Source of the DNA: Pseudomonas sp. 31-12
GTDB taxonomy: Bacteria; Pseudomonadota; Gammaproteobacteria; Pseudomonadales; Pseudomonadaceae
NCBI RefSeq assembly: GCF_003151075.1
Contig: NZ_CP029482.1
Coordinates: 2,542,001-2,606,000, forward strand
Direction of reading: 5' to 3'
Length of the DNA: 64,000 nt
Positions 45,780 to 55,841 of the stretch are shown in pieces (the first letter of the stretch is position 1; each line of letters opens with the position of its first letter). A program made the translations under genes and the position numbers. The notes beneath the pieces were generated by a model. It did no database searches. It had not been told where the DNA came from and saw nothing but the letters and a program-made list of their open reading frames with translations.

Positions 45780-45904
45780 TGTGGCGAGGGGGCTTGCCCC
45801 CGTCGGGCCGCGCAGCGGCCCCAAAACCTGCAACTTCATTCCTTCTGAAATTCGAGAAGCGACGACTGCTGCGCAGCCGAACGGGGGCAAGCCCCCTCTC
45901 CACA
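45780..45904. repeat. REP doublet, GTGGCGAGGGGGCTTGC variant
   Basis: Arms TGTGGCGAGGGGGCTTGCCC and inverse (GGGCAAGCCCCCTCTCCACA) between tamB and the MarR-type promoter. Confidence 0.85.
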
Positions 45905-45959
45905 AGGGATTTGTGAACCGCCATTTATCAGCTCAATAGCAAGCAACCTAACTATTACG

Positions 45960-45987
45960 TTGACATTCGCTGCCTAGGCAGTAACAT
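45960..45987 (+). promoter_or_regulatory. Sigma-70 promoter of the marR-emrAB operon
   Basis: -35 TTGACA (45960-45965), 16-bp spacer, -10 TAACAT (45982-45987). The spacer contains the whole first CTGCCTAGGCAG palindrome. Confidence 0.8.
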
Positions 45988-46014
45988 CTCGACATACATT
46001 CTCTGCCTAGGCAG
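45970..46014. promoter_or_regulatory. Two MarR-type operators, CTGCCTAGGCAG
   Basis: Identical perfect 12-bp palindromes at 45970-45981 (inside the promoter spacer) and 46003-46014 (just downstream of the expected start point), centres 33 bp apart, near three helical turns. Binding of the MarR protein encoded at 46030 would block polymerase directly. Confidence 0.82.
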
Positions 46015-46029
46015 CTAATTGGTGGTCAG

Positions 46030-46503
46030 ATGAAACACTTCACCCCAGACGAATTCCACACTTGCCATCTCGGCCTCCTGCTCGGGCGCGCTGCGCTGCT
46101 CAAGGACCGGATCATCGACACGCACATGGAACCCCACGGCATCACCGCCGCGCAGTTCAAAGTGCTGATCATCATGGCCCAGTTCGGCGTCGATACCCCG
46201 GCCGAGCTGTGCCGGCACCTGTCGCTGGACAGCGGTTCGATGACTCGCATGCTCGACCGTCTGGAACAGAAAGGTTTCCTCGCCCGCCAACGTTCCGAGG
46301 CGGATCGCCGTCAGGTGCAACTGGTGCTGACCGAACAAGGCCAGCAATTGACTGACCGCCTGCCGGAGATCGGCGCTGATGCCATGAATGAACTGGCTGG
46401 CGCGATCACCCCGGATGAGCTGAAAACCCTGGAACAGATCCTCAAGAAAATCCTTGTGGCGGCCGGTGACTCGATCACCTTGCTGCGGGTAGGTGACAAA
46501 TGA
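46030..46503 (+). CDS. MarR-family repressor of the efflux operon (EmrR-like)
   Basis: 157 aa. Winged helix centred on ITAAQFKVLIIMAQFGVDTPAELCRHLSLDSGSMTRMLDRLEQKGFLARQRSEADRRQVQLVLTEQG (about 38-104), the MarR signature including the wing D-R-R. As first gene of the operon, downstream of two matching palindromes, it should repress itself and the pump until a toxic ligand binds. Its stop overlaps the next ATG by 4 bp. Confidence 0.92.
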   Translation: MKHFTPDEFHTCHLGLLLGRAALLKDRIIDTHMEPHGITAAQFKVLIIMAQFGVDTPAELCRHLSLDSGSMTRMLDRLEQKGFLARQRSEADRRQVQLVLTEQGQQLTDRLPEIGADAMNELAGAITPDELKTLEQILKKILVAAGDSITLLRVGDK

Positions 46504-47969
46504 GCAGTAAAACCCTGCGTGTCGGCCTGAGCCTGGTGCTGGCGGCCATGACCCTGGCCGGTTGCGCCAGTTACAGCGGCCTGAATACCGAAGGCGTCAG
46601 CCTTGATGCGAAAAACCTCAAGGCCGGGCAATCCCTCAGCGGCGTGACCCTGTCGCCCGCGGCCTGGCCGAAAAGCGACTGGTGGGCAAGCCTCGGCGAC
46701 CCGCAACTCGACGGCCTGATCCGCGAAGCCTTGCACGACAGTCCCGACATGCAAATCGCCGACGCTCGCGCCCATCAGGCCAGCGCCGCCGCGTACGCCG
46801 CCGATGCCGCGCGCATGCCGACCCTCGATGCCAGCGCCGGTGTCAGCCGTTCGCGTCTGGCCCGCGATCAAGACCCGAGCGGGCAGGGCGGCACGTATTC
46901 CACCGTGCGTAACATCGGCGCCAGTTTCAATTACAACTTCGACCTCTGGGGCGGTCAGCGTGACGCCTGGGAAGCTGCGTTGGGTGAGGCCCGTGCGGCC
47001 GAAGTCGATCAGCAGGCCGCACAACTGACCTTGTCCGCCGACGTCGCCCGCGCCTACAGCGATCTGGGCCAGGCGCACATCGTCTACGACCTGGCCAACG
47101 AAGACCTCAAGCGCACCAAACAAATGCTCGACCTGAGCCAGCGTCGCCTGAGCTCGGGGATCGACAGCCAATACCAGTTCCAGCAAACCGAAAGCCTGGA
47201 AGCCAGCTCCGAAGCGAGCCTGATCGACGCCGAAAAACGCCTGCAAAGCGCGAAGATTGCGTTGGCCGTGCTGCTCGGCAAAGGCCCGGATCGCGGCAAC
47301 GAAATTGCTCGGCCGAAGATCCTGCAAGCCAGCGCCGTGGCATTGCCGTCGGTATTGCCCGCCGAGTTGCTCGGTCGTCGTCCAGACCTGGTCGCCGCGC
47401 GCTGGCGGGTCGAGGCCGCGAGCAAGAACATCGCCGCCGGTAAAACCCAGTTCTACCCCAACCTCAACCTGAGCGCAGCGGCCGGTGCCGAGTCGTTGCT
47501 GGGTGATGCAATGTTCGGTTCGGCCAGTCGTTTCTTCAATATTGCGCCGACGATTTCCGTGCCGATTTTCGACGGCGGCCGCTTGCGTGCCGACCTTGAT
47601 TCCCGCGACGCCGATTACGACCTCGCGGTGGCGCAGTACAACAAAAGCCTGGTGAAAGCCCTGGGTGATGTCAGTGACACCATCAACCAGTTGCGCGATA
47701 TCGGCCGGCAGATCGGGGCGCAGCAACACGCCACCGACATTGCCCAGGATTCTTACAACACCGTGGTCCAGCGGTACGGTTCCGGCATCGGTAACTACCT
47801 GGACGTACTCAGCATCGAGCAGCAATTGCTCCAAGCCCAGCGTCAGTTGGCCAACCTGAATGCCGAGCAGATCGACCTGTCGATCCAACTGATGCAAGCG
47901 CTGGGCGGCGGCTTCCAGGGCGAAACCCTGACCGCAGCCAACGCACTCCCAGCCACGCAGCACAACTAA
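46500..47969 (+). CDS. Outer-membrane efflux lipoprotein (NodT/OprM/TolC family)
   Basis: 489 aa. Lipoprotein signal with lipobox LAGC (MSSKTLRVGLSLVLAAMTLAGCASYSG). Two OEP repeats, with LDASAGVSRSRLARDQD, FNYNFDLWGGQRDAWEAALGEARAAEVDQQAAQLTLSADVARAY, LLGRRPDLVAARWRVEAASKNIAAGKTQFYPNLNLSA and VPIFDGGRLRADLDSRDADYDLAVAQYNKSLVKALGDV. It forms the outer-membrane channel for the EmrA/EmrB-like pump encoded next. E. coli emrAB uses TolC encoded elsewhere; here the channel gene is built in. Confidence 0.93.
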   Translation: MSSKTLRVGLSLVLAAMTLAGCASYSGLNTEGVSLDAKNLKAGQSLSGVTLSPAAWPKSDWWASLGDPQLDGLIREALHDSPDMQIADARAHQASAAAYAADAARMPTLDASAGVSRSRLARDQDPSGQGGTYSTVRNIGASFNYNFDLWGGQRDAWEAALGEARAAEVDQQAAQLTLSADVARAYSDLGQAHIVYDLANEDLKRTKQMLDLSQRRLSSGIDSQYQFQQTESLEASSEASLIDAEKRLQSAKIALAVLLGKGPDRGNEIARPKILQASAVALPSVLPAELLGRRPDLVAARWRVEAASKNIAAGKTQFYPNLNLSAAAGAESLLGDAMFGSASRFFNIAPTISVPIFDGGRLRADLDSRDADYDLAVAQYNKSLVKALGDVSDTINQLRDIGRQIGAQQHATDIAQDSYNTVVQRYGSGIGNYLDVLSIEQQLLQAQRQLANLNAEQIDLSIQLMQALGGGFQGETLTAANALPATQHN

Positions 47970-47984
47970 TTCAAGGTATTTGTC

Positions 47985-49190
47985 ATGGCCACTGCCGAAA
48001 CGACAACACAAACTCCTGACAATGCTCAAGACACCAGCAACCCGCGCAAACGCAAAGTCATGCTGGTGATACTCGCGATCGTGGTGATCCTCGCCGGTGT
48101 CGGTGTCTGGGGTTATCACGAACTCTACGGCCGCTGGAACGAAAGCACCGACGATGCCTATGTGAACGGCAACGTGGTGGAAATCACCCCGCTGGTCACC
48201 GGCACCGTGGTCAGCATCGGCGCCGACGATGGCGATCTGGTCCATGAAGGCCAGGTGCTGGTCAATTTCGACCCGAACGACGCCCAGGTCGGTCTGCAAA
48301 GTGCCCAGGCCAACCTGGCCCGCACCGTGCGTCAGGTGCGCGGCTTGTACAGCAACGTCGATGGCATGAAAGCCCAAGTCAACGCCCAGCAGGCCGAAGT
48401 GCAAAAGGCCCAGGACAACTTCAATCGCCGGAAAAACCTCGCCGCTGGCGGGGCGATTTCCCAGGAAGAACTGTCCCACGCCCGTGACGACCTGACCTCG
48501 GCGCAAAACGCCCTGGCCAACGCCGAGCAGCAACTGAAAACCACCAGCGCGTTGGTGGATGACACGGTGGTCTCGTCGCATCCGGACGTGATGGCGGCGG
48601 CTGCGCAATTGCGTCAGGCCTACTTGAACAATTCCCGCAGTACCTTGATCGCGCCGGTCACCGGTTACGTGGCCAAACGCTCTGTGCAACTGGGCCAGCG
48701 TGTCCAGCCGGGCACGGCGCTGATGGCGGTTATTCCGCTGGATCAGCTGTGGATCGACGCCAACTTCAAGGAAACCCAGCTACGTGACATGCGCATCGGC
48801 CAACCGGTCGATATCGAAGCCGACCTCTACGGCAGCGACGTGAAGTTCAGTGGCACCATCGACAGCCTCGGCGCCGGCACCGGCAGCGCGTTTGCCCTGC
48901 TGCCGGCGCAGAACGCCACCGGTAACTGGATCAAGATCGTGCAGCGGGTGCCGGTGCGGATTCACATCAACGCCGAACAACTGGCCAAGCACCCGTTGCG
49001 CGTAGGCCTGTCGACCCAGGTTGATGTGAACCTGCATGACCAGAGCGGCCCGGTGCTGGCGCAACAGCCGCCGCAAAAGGCGTCCTTCAGCACCAACGTC
49101 TACGACCGTCAGTTGGCTGAAGCCGACGCGATGATCACGCAGTTGATCCACGACAACAGCGCAGCGGTCAGCAAAACCGCGCAGCGCTGA
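47985..49190 (+). CDS. emrA: Membrane fusion protein (EmrA/HlyD family)
   Basis: 401 aa with one N-terminal helix (KVMLVILAIVVILAGVGVWGY, about 24-44), then STDDAYVNGNVVEITPLVTGTVVSIGADDGDLVHEGQVLVNFDP (lipoyl half-motif), a long coiled hairpin (about 110-215), and the second half-motif LIAPVTGYVAKRSVQLGQRVQPGTALMAVIPLDQLWIDANFKETQL. This is the EmrA type that pairs with a 14-helix MFS pump. A nested REP, 218 bp of gap in all, separates it from emrB. Confidence 0.93.
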   Translation: MATAETTTQTPDNAQDTSNPRKRKVMLVILAIVVILAGVGVWGYHELYGRWNESTDDAYVNGNVVEITPLVTGTVVSIGADDGDLVHEGQVLVNFDPNDAQVGLQSAQANLARTVRQVRGLYSNVDGMKAQVNAQQAEVQKAQDNFNRRKNLAAGGAISQEELSHARDDLTSAQNALANAEQQLKTTSALVDDTVVSSHPDVMAAAAQLRQAYLNNSRSTLIAPVTGYVAKRSVQLGQRVQPGTALMAVIPLDQLWIDANFKETQLRDMRIGQPVDIEADLYGSDVKFSGTIDSLGAGTGSAFALLPAQNATGNWIKIVQRVPVRIHINAEQLAKHPLRVGLSTQVDVNLHDQSGPVLAQQPPQKASFSTNVYDRQLAEADAMITQLIHDNSAAVSKTAQR

Positions 49191-49209
49191 TTCGCCATCA
49201 CACCAACCC

Positions 49210-49353
49210 TGTGGGAGCGAGCTTCTGTGGTGAGGGGATTTATCCCCGTTGGGTCGCGAAGCGGCCCCAAAAGCTTTGCGACTGCTTCGCAGCCGAACGG
49301 GGATAAATCCCCTCGCCACACAAGCGCCCTCACCACAAAGGCTTGCTCCCACA
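49210..49353. repeat. Nested REP inside the efflux operon
   Basis: Outer arms TGTGGGAGCGAGCTT / GCTTGCTCCCACA enclose a complete GTGGTGAGGGGATTTATCCC doublet. It has the same nested structure as at 38315. It sits between emrA and emrB. Confidence 0.85.
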
Positions 49354-49408
49354 AGGTCAGCTGCGTCTGTAACAGGCGCAGCGTCCATCAGGTTTCAAAG
49401 GATTTGCG

Positions 49409-50938
49409 ATGAGCAATAACGCGTCTTTCACGCCGCCCAGTCTGCTGCTCAGCACCATCGGCCTGTCGCTGGCGACTTTCATGCAAGTGCTCGACACGAC
49501 CATTGCCAACGTGGCGCTGCCGACGATTTCCGGCAACCTGGGCGTGAGTTCGGAGCAGGGCACCTGGGTGATCACTTCGTTTGCGGTGAGCAACGCCATC
49601 GCGCTGCCGCTGACCGGTTGGCTCAGCCGGCGCTTTGGTGAAGTGAAGCTGTTTCTCTGGGCGACCATTCTGTTTGTGCTGGCCTCGTTTCTCTGCGGCA
49701 TCTCGACCTCGATGCCCGAGCTGATCGGCTTCCGGGTGTTGCAAGGCCTGGTGGCCGGTCCGTTGTACCCGATGACCCAGACGCTGCTGATTGCGGTCTA
49801 TCCGCCGGCCAGGCGTGGCATGGCCCTGGCGTTGCTGGCGATGGTCACGGTGGTCGCGCCGATTGCCGGCCCGATCCTCGGCGGCTGGATTACCGACAGT
49901 TACAGCTGGCCGTGGATCTTCTTCATCAACGTGCCAATCGGCATCTTCGCGGTGATGGTGGTGCGTCAGCAACTCAAGGCACGCCCGGTGGAAACCAGCC
50001 GTCAACCGATGGATTACGTCGGGCTGATCACTTTGATCATCGGCGTCGGCGCGTTGCAGGTGATCCTCGACAAGGGCAATGACCTCGACTGGTTCGAATC
50101 GAACTTCATCCTCATCGGCGCGGCGATTTCAGTGATCGCGCTGGCGGTGTTCGTGATCTGGGAAATGACCGACAAGCATCCGGTGGTCAACCTGCGGCTG
50201 TTTGCGTATCGCAACTTCCGCATCGGCACCATCGTGCTGGTGCTGGGTTATGCCGGGTTCTTCGGCATCAACCTGATCCTGCCGCAATGGCTGCAAACCC
50301 AGATGGGCTACACGGCAACATGGGCGGGACTGGCGGTGGCGCCGATCGGGATTCTGCCGGTGTTGATGTCGCCGTTTGTCGGCAAATATGCGCACAAGTT
50401 CGACCTGCGGCTGCTGGCCGGTCTGGCGTTTTTGGCGATTGGCCTGAGCTGTTTCATGCGCGCCGGGTTCACCAACGAAGTGGACTTCCAGCACATCGCG
50501 CTGGTGCAGCTGTTCATGGGTATTGGCGTGGCGTTGTTCTTCATGCCGACCTTGAGCATCCTGATGTCGGACCTGCCACCGAGCCAGATCGCCGACGGCG
50601 CTGGTCTGGCGACGTTTCTGCGGACGTTGGGCGGTAGTTTTGCGGCGTCGCTGACCACATGGATCTGGATTCGCCGAGCGGATCAGCATCACGCCTATAT
50701 GAGCGAAAGCATCACCACTTATGAACCGGCGACCCGTGAGGCACTGAATGCGCTGGGCGGGGCGGGCAACCCGGCGTATGCGCAGCTGGATCATGTGCTG
50801 ACCAGCCAGGCGTACATGCTCTCCACCGTGGATTACTTCACGTTGCTGGGGTGGGCGTTCATGGGCTTGATCGTGATTGTGTGGCTGGCGAAACCGCCGT
50901 TTGCGGCGAAGGCGGGGCCGGCGGCGTCTGGGCATTGA
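49409..50938 (+). CDS. emrB: DHA2-family MFS multidrug pump (EmrB/QacA type)
   Basis: 509 aa, 14 predicted membrane helices. Helix 1 motif D: TFMQVLDTTIANVALPTISGNLG. Motif A: GWLSRRFGEVKLFLW. Motif C in helix 5: VAPIAGPILGGWITDSYSWPWIFFINVPIG, the antiporter signature. A C-terminal helix ends ...AFMGLIVIVWLAKPP. It is an inner-membrane drug/proton antiporter that works with the EmrA-like adaptor and the outer-membrane factor. Confidence 0.94.
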   Translation: MSNNASFTPPSLLLSTIGLSLATFMQVLDTTIANVALPTISGNLGVSSEQGTWVITSFAVSNAIALPLTGWLSRRFGEVKLFLWATILFVLASFLCGISTSMPELIGFRVLQGLVAGPLYPMTQTLLIAVYPPARRGMALALLAMVTVVAPIAGPILGGWITDSYSWPWIFFINVPIGIFAVMVVRQQLKARPVETSRQPMDYVGLITLIIGVGALQVILDKGNDLDWFESNFILIGAAISVIALAVFVIWEMTDKHPVVNLRLFAYRNFRIGTIVLVLGYAGFFGINLILPQWLQTQMGYTATWAGLAVAPIGILPVLMSPFVGKYAHKFDLRLLAGLAFLAIGLSCFMRAGFTNEVDFQHIALVQLFMGIGVALFFMPTLSILMSDLPPSQIADGAGLATFLRTLGGSFAASLTTWIWIRRADQHHAYMSESITTYEPATREALNALGGAGNPAYAQLDHVLTSQAYMLSTVDYFTLLGWAFMGLIVIVWLAKPPFAAKAGPAASGH

Positions 50939-50956
50939 GTGTACGGCTCAGGAGCC

Positions 50957-51120
50957 ACCCCTCACCCTAACCCTCTCCCCGGAGGGGCGAGGGGACTGAC
51001 CGAGTTGTTCTTTTGATTTACATCGACCTGGAAGCCCGAGTCGAACTCAGGTCTGGAAAATGATGGAGATCTGCTCCCTTTCCCCCTCTCCCCACTGGGG
51101 AGAGGGCTGGGGTGAGGGGT
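50957..51120. repeat. Long imperfect inverted repeat, CCCCTCACCCTAACCCTCTCCCC type
   Basis: The left end ACCCCTCACCCTAACCCTCT and right end GAGGGCTGGGGTGAGGGGT are near-complements around about 100 bp containing a second dyad. This is a widespread Pseudomonas intergenic repeat distinct from the REP families elsewhere in the window. It fills the gap between emrB and lpxH (convergent). Confidence 0.8.
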
Positions 51121-51125
51121 GGCGC

Positions 51126-51878
51126 TCAGCCGTTTGGCAATGCCAATTGTGGCGGCGTACCAAAATCAAACGGCGCCAGGGCAAACCCTTGCTCATCCAC
51201 CTGCAACGCCCAGCCCTGACGATCCCAATCCCCCAGCACAATGCGCTTGGCTGCTTGCTCGCCAATCTGCAACTTGTGGATGGCGGGGCGATGGGTGTGG
51301 CCATGGATCAAGGTCTTCACGCCATATTCCTGCATGATCCGTGGCACTTCTTCCGGCGTGACATCGACAATGTCATTGGCCTTCATCCGCGTCTGCGCCC
51401 GGCTTTCGCTGCGCAGTTTGCGCGCCAGTTTATGCCGTGCGCGCAGTGGCAAGTGCCGCAGGATGAACAGGGTGATCGGGTTGCGCAGATAGCGACGCAG
51501 CTTCATGTAAGCCTCGTCGCGGGTGCAGAGGCTGTCGCCGTGCATCAAGAGCACCGGCTCGCCGTTGAACTGCACGACACTCGGGTCCTTCAGCAATGTG
51601 CAGCCGGCCTGTTTGCAAAAGGCCTGGCCGAGCATGAAGTCGCGATTGCCGTGCATCAGAAAAATCGCCGTGCCGCTGTCGCTAAGGGTGCGCAGGGCCT
51701 GGCAGATGGAACGCTGGAATGGCGTCATGGCATCGTCGCCAATCCACGCCTCGAAAAAGTCGCCCAGAATGTACAGCGCACTCGCCGAGCGGGCGCGTCC
51801 GGCGAGCAAATCCAGAAACGCCCGGGTAATGTCCGGGCGCTCCTCTTCCAGATGCAAGTCTGAAATCAGCAGTATCAC
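51126..51878 (-). CDS. lpxH: UDP-2,3-diacylglucosamine diphosphatase
   Basis: 250 aa from GTG 51878, which overlaps the ppiB stop (GTGA). Metallophosphatase motifs: [16 protein letters not shown] (D-x-H), [14 protein letters not shown] (GDxxE), [13 protein letters not shown] (GNRD), [12 protein letters not shown] and [12 protein letters not shown] (GHxH). It hydrolyses UDP-diacylglucosamine to lipid X in lipid A synthesis. Translation is coupled to ppiB. Confidence 0.95.
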   Translation of the reverse strand: MILLISDLHLEEERPDITRAFLDLLAGRARSASALYILGDFFEAWIGDDAMTPFQRSICQALRTLSDSGTAIFLMHGNRDFMLGQAFCKQAGCTLLKDPSVVQFNGEPVLLMHGDSLCTRDEAYMKLRRYLRNPITLFILRHLPLRARHKLARKLRSESRAQTRMKANDIVDVTPEEVPRIMQEYGVKTLIHGHTHRPAIHKLQIGEQAAKRIVLGDWDRQGWALQVDEQGFALAPFDFGTPPQLALPNG

Positions 51879-52381
51879 GCTTCGATGATCTCGGCTTTCT
51901 CGATGATCACGTCTTCTGCTGGCACGTCCTGGTGGCCGGACTTCATGGTGGTGGAAACACCTTTGATCTTGTCGACAACGTCGGTGCCTTCAACGACTTT
52001 GGCGAATACGGCGTAGCCCCAGCCCTGAGTGGTCTTGGCGCTGTGGTTCAGGAAGCTGTTGTCAGCCACGTTGATGAAGAACTGGGCGGAAGCCGAATGC
52101 GGCTCCATGGTGCGAGCCATGGCGACGGTGTATTTGTCGTTCGGCAGGCCGTTGTCGGCTTCGTTCTGGATGCTTGGGCGCTTGTCTTTCTTTTCTTTCA
52201 TGCCTGGCTCGAAACCGCCGCCCTGGATCATGAAGTTACCGATGACGCGGTGGAAAACGGTGTTTTCGTAGTGACCGGCGTTGACGTACTCGATGAAGTT
52301 GGCAACGGTCAGCGGTGCCTTTTCAGCGTTCAGTTCCAGGACGATGTCGCCATGGTTGGTGGTGAGTTTGACTTGGGTCAT
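51875..52381 (-). CDS. ppiB: Peptidyl-prolyl cis-trans isomerase B (cyclophilin)
   Basis: 168 aa from ATG 52381. Cyclophilin core: [34 protein letters not shown] (catalytic Arg in FHRV) and [17 protein letters not shown]. No signal peptide, so it is the cytoplasmic form. Divergent from glnS across a 276-bp region in which I see only weak promoter-like elements, for example TATGAT near 52585. Confidence 0.95.
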   Translation of the reverse strand: MTQVKLTTNHGDIVLELNAEKAPLTVANFIEYVNAGHYENTVFHRVIGNFMIQGGGFEPGMKEKKDKRPSIQNEADNGLPNDKYTVAMARTMEPHSASAQFFINVADNSFLNHSAKTTQGWGYAVFAKVVEGTDVVDKIKGVSTTMKSGHQDVPAEDVIIEKAEIIEA

Positions 52382-52657
52382 GATCGTGGACTCTTTTAGG
52401 AGATGCGTTTTATATGAATTCGTGGGTTTCGGGGCGTTACAGCCCCCAACCGGTCTGGCCAGCAACAGCCAAGGTGCGCAGTTTAGCGTGCCGGGCGCGA
52501 ATTTCGAGGCTGTTTTTCATTTGCATCCGATTAAATGCAGCCGTTTTCGGGCCTGCTCTGTCAGCGACTTGACGGCATCGGCTATGATAAGCCCCTTTGT
52601 TTTAACAGCCGCTTTGATTTGGCCAACTGGCCGCGCACTTGTACGTTCAAGGATCCT

Positions 52658-54355
52658 ATGAGCAAGCCCACTGTCGACCCTACCTCGAATTCCAAGACCG
52701 GCCCTGCCGTGCCGGTCAATTTCCTGCGCCCGATCATCCAGGCGGACCTGGACTCGGGTAAGCACACGCAGATCGTCACCCGTTTCCCGCCTGAGCCCAA
52801 CGGCTACCTGCACATCGGTCACGCCAAGTCGATTTGCGTGAACTTCGGCCTGGCCCAGGAATTTGGCGGCGTCACGCACCTGCGTTTCGACGACACCAAC
52901 CCGGCCAAGGAAGACCAGGAATACATCGACGCGATCGAAAGCGACGTCAAATGGCTGGGCTTCGAATGGTCCGGTGAAGTGCGCTATGCCTCGCAGTATT
53001 TCGACCAGCTGCACGACTGGGCCGTCGAGCTGATCAAGGCCGGCAAGGCCTACGTCGACGACCTGAGCCCGGAACAGGCCAAGGAATATCGTGGCACGCT
53101 GACAGAGCCAGGCAAGAACAGCCCGTTCCGTGACCGCTCCGTGGAAGAAAACCTCGACTGGTTCGCCCGCATGCGTGCCGGCGAATTCCCGGACGGCGCA
53201 CGCGTGCTGCGGGCCAAGATCGACATGGCTTCGCCGAACATGAACCTGCGCGACCCGATCATGTACCGCATCCGTCACGCGCATCACCACCAGACCGGCG
53301 ACAAGTGGTGCATCTACCCGAACTATGACTTCACCCACGGTCAGTCGGACGCCATCGAAGGCATCACCCACTCGATCTGCACCCTGGAGTTCGAAAGCCA
53401 CCGTCCGCTGTACGAGTGGTTCCTGGAGAACCTGCCGGTCCCGGCGAACCCGCGTCAGTACGAATTCAGCCGCCTGAACCTGAACTACACCATCACCAGC
53501 AAGCGCAAGCTCAAGCAACTGGTCGATGAAAAGCATGTGTTCGGCTGGGACGATCCACGCATGTCCACGCTGTCGGGCTTCCGCCGCCGTGGCTACACGC
53601 CGAAATCGATCCGCAACTTCTGCGAAATGGTCGGCACCAACCGTTCCGACGGCGTGGTCGACTTCGGCATGCTCGAATTCAGCATCCGTGACGACCTCGA
53701 CCACAGCGCCCCGCGTGCCATGTGCGTGCTGCGTCCGCTGAAAGTCGTGATCACCAACTACCCGGAAGGCCAGGTCGAGAACCTCGAACTGCCGTGCCAC
53801 CCGAAAGAAGACATGGGCATGCGCGTTCTGCCGTTCGCCCGTGAGCTCTACATCGACCGTGAAGACTTCATGGAAGAGCCGCCAAAAGGCTACAAGCGCC
53901 TGGAGCCGAACGGCGAAGTGCGTCTGCGCGGCAGCTACGTGATTCGTGCCGACGAAGCGATCAAGGACGCCGACGGCAACATCGTTGAACTGCGTTGCTC
54001 CTATGACCCGGAAACCCTCGGCAAGAACCCTGAAGGCCGCAAGGTCAAAGGCGTGGTGCACTGGGTGCCGGCCGCGGCCAGCGTCGAGTGCGAAGTGCGT
54101 CTTTACGATCGCCTGTTCCGCTCTGCGAACCCTGAGAAGGCCGAAGACAGCGCCAGTTTCCTGGACAACATCAACCCTGACTCGCTGCAAGTCCTCACCG
54201 GTTGTCGTGCTGAGCCTTCGCTGGGCAATGCACAGCCGGAAGACCGTTTCCAGTTCGAGCGCGAAGGTTACTTCTGCGCGGATATCAAGGACTCGAAACC
54301 AGGTGCTCCGGTATTCAACCGTACCGTGACCTTGCGTGATTCGTGGGGCCAGTGA
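52658..54355 (+). CDS. glnS: Glutaminyl-tRNA synthetase
   Basis: 565 aa from ATG 52658. The frame is open to 52535, but [10 protein letters not shown] has the better start context. Class I motifs: HIGH-type [15 protein letters not shown] (about 45-59) and the KMSKS-equivalent ITSKRKL (about 273-279). The anticodon-binding beta barrels follow ([38 protein letters not shown]). It charges tRNA-Gln. The gap to cysS is 17 bp, as in other pseudomonads. Confidence 0.96.
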   Translation: MSKPTVDPTSNSKTGPAVPVNFLRPIIQADLDSGKHTQIVTRFPPEPNGYLHIGHAKSICVNFGLAQEFGGVTHLRFDDTNPAKEDQEYIDAIESDVKWLGFEWSGEVRYASQYFDQLHDWAVELIKAGKAYVDDLSPEQAKEYRGTLTEPGKNSPFRDRSVEENLDWFARMRAGEFPDGARVLRAKIDMASPNMNLRDPIMYRIRHAHHHQTGDKWCIYPNYDFTHGQSDAIEGITHSICTLEFESHRPLYEWFLENLPVPANPRQYEFSRLNLNYTITSKRKLKQLVDEKHVFGWDDPRMSTLSGFRRRGYTPKSIRNFCEMVGTNRSDGVVDFGMLEFSIRDDLDHSAPRAMCVLRPLKVVITNYPEGQVENLELPCHPKEDMGMRVLPFARELYIDREDFMEEPPKGYKRLEPNGEVRLRGSYVIRADEAIKDADGNIVELRCSYDPETLGKNPEGRKVKGVVHWVPAAASVECEVRLYDRLFRSANPEKAEDSASFLDNINPDSLQVLTGCRAEPSLGNAQPEDRFQFEREGYFCADIKDSKPGAPVFNRTVTLRDSWGQ

Positions 54356-54372
54356 TTCAAGGAACCTCTAAC

Positions 54373-55755
54373 GTGCTTTCGATCTACAACACGCTCACCA
54401 AGAGCAAGGAAGTTTTCAAGCCGCTGGATGGCAACAATGTGCGCATGTACGTCTGCGGGATGACCGTGTACGACTACTGCCACATTGGCCATGGCCGCAG
54501 CATGGTCGCGTTCGACCTGGTGACCCGCTGGTTGCGGTTCAGCGGTTATAACCTGACGTATGTGCGCAACATCACCGACATCGAAGACAAGATCATCAAT
54601 CGTGCCAAGGAGAACGGCGAGCCGTTCGACGTGCTGACCGAGCGCATGATCACCGCGATGCACGAGGACGAGGCGCGCCTCAACATCCTCAAGCCGGACA
54701 TGGAACCGCGGGCCACCGATCATATTCCGGGCATGCTGAGCATGATCCAGACCTTGATCGACAAGGGTTACGCCTACGCCCCGGGCAATGGCGACGTCTA
54801 CTACCGCGTCGCCAAGTTCATGGGTTACGGCAAGCTGTCGCGCAAGAAGATCGAAGACCTGCGCATCGGCGCACGGATCGAAGTCGACGAGTCGAAACAG
54901 GATCCGCTGGACTTCGTGCTGTGGAAAGCCACCAAGCCGGGCGAACCGAGCTGGGAATCGCCGTGGGGCGCCGGGCGTCCGGGTTGGCACATCGAATGCT
55001 CGGTGATGTCGACCTGCTGCCTGGGCGAGACCTTCGACATTCATGGCGGCGGCAGCGACCTCGAGTTCCCGCACCACGAAAACGAAATCGCCCAGAGCGA
55101 AGCGGCCACCGGCAAGACCTACGCCAACGCGTGGATGCATTGCGGCATGATTCGCATCAATGGCGAGAAGATGTCCAAGTCCTTGAACAACTTCTTCACC
55201 ATTCGCGACGTGCTGGAAAAGTACCACCCGGAAGTCGTGCGTTACCTGCTGGTGTCGAGCCACTACCGCAGCGCGATCAACTATTCGGAAGACAACCTCA
55301 AGGACGCCAAAGGCGCACTCGAGCGTTTCTACCATGCGTTGAAAGGCCTGCCGAACGTGGCGCCGGCTGGCGGCGAAGCCTTTGTCGAGCGTTTCACCCA
55401 GGTGATGAACGACGACTTCGGCACGCCGGAAGCCTGCGCGGTGCTGTTCGAGATGGTGCGCGAGATCAACCGTCTGCGTGAGAGCGATCTTGATGCGGCG
55501 GCGGGTCTGGCGGCGCGCTTGAAGGAACTGGCCAGCGTGCTGGGCGTGTTGCAGCTTGAGGCGGATGACTTCCTGCAGGCCGGTGCCGAAGGGCGGGTGG
55601 ATGCGGCTGAGGTTGATGCGCTGATTGCTGCGCGTCTGGCGGCCCGTGCGGGTAAGGACTGGGCTGAGTCCGACCGTATCCGCGACCAGTTGACCGCCAT
55701 GGGCGTGGTACTGGAAGACGGGAAGGGCGGCACGACCTGGCGTCTGGCTGACTGA
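54373..55755 (+). CDS. cysS: Cysteinyl-tRNA synthetase
   Basis: 460 aa from GTG 54373, preceded by AAGGAA; this matches the usual length. Zinc/HIGH region [23 protein letters not shown] with the Cys ligand, [25 protein letters not shown] (zinc His/Glu), and KMSKS as [18 protein letters not shown]. It charges tRNA-Cys. Second gene of the glnS-cysS unit, ending in a clear terminator. Confidence 0.96.
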   Translation: MLSIYNTLTKSKEVFKPLDGNNVRMYVCGMTVYDYCHIGHGRSMVAFDLVTRWLRFSGYNLTYVRNITDIEDKIINRAKENGEPFDVLTERMITAMHEDEARLNILKPDMEPRATDHIPGMLSMIQTLIDKGYAYAPGNGDVYYRVAKFMGYGKLSRKKIEDLRIGARIEVDESKQDPLDFVLWKATKPGEPSWESPWGAGRPGWHIECSVMSTCCLGETFDIHGGGSDLEFPHHENEIAQSEAATGKTYANAWMHCGMIRINGEKMSKSLNNFFTIRDVLEKYHPEVVRYLLVSSHYRSAINYSEDNLKDAKGALERFYHALKGLPNVAPAGGEAFVERFTQVMNDDFGTPEACAVLFEMVREINRLRESDLDAAAGLAARLKELASVLGVLQLEADDFLQAGAEGRVDAAEVDALIAARLAARAGKDWAESDRIRDQLTAMGVVLEDGKGGTTWRLAD

Positions 55756-55776
55756 TTGCTGTGTTTGCTACAAACA

Positions 55777-55799
55777 AAACCCGCCTTGTGCGGGTTTTT
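55777..55799 (+). terminator. Rho-independent terminator of glnS-cysS
   Basis: AAACCCGC / GCGGGTTTTT stem with a 5-nt loop (CTTGT), followed by a T-rich tail, 22 bp after the cysS stop. Confidence 0.9.
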
Positions 55800-55841
55800 G
55801 TTTTTTGGGTAGCTGCAAGTCTGGTGGCGCCTCGACTGGCG

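Noticed and set aside
46311..48689. Minus-strand open frame of 792 codons
   Set aside because: Antisense to the MarR, outer-membrane factor and EmrA genes, all of which have strong family motifs. The shadow frame shows none.
52569..52590. TTGACG followed by TATGAT as a glnS promoter
   Set aside because: The spacing between the two elements is only about 8 bp, too short for a sigma-70 promoter; TATGAT may be used with a weaker upstream element.
52535..52657. Longer N-terminus for GlnS
   Set aside because: The 41 extra residues overlap the promoter-like region and do not resemble Gln[11 protein letters not shown] fits the family length.
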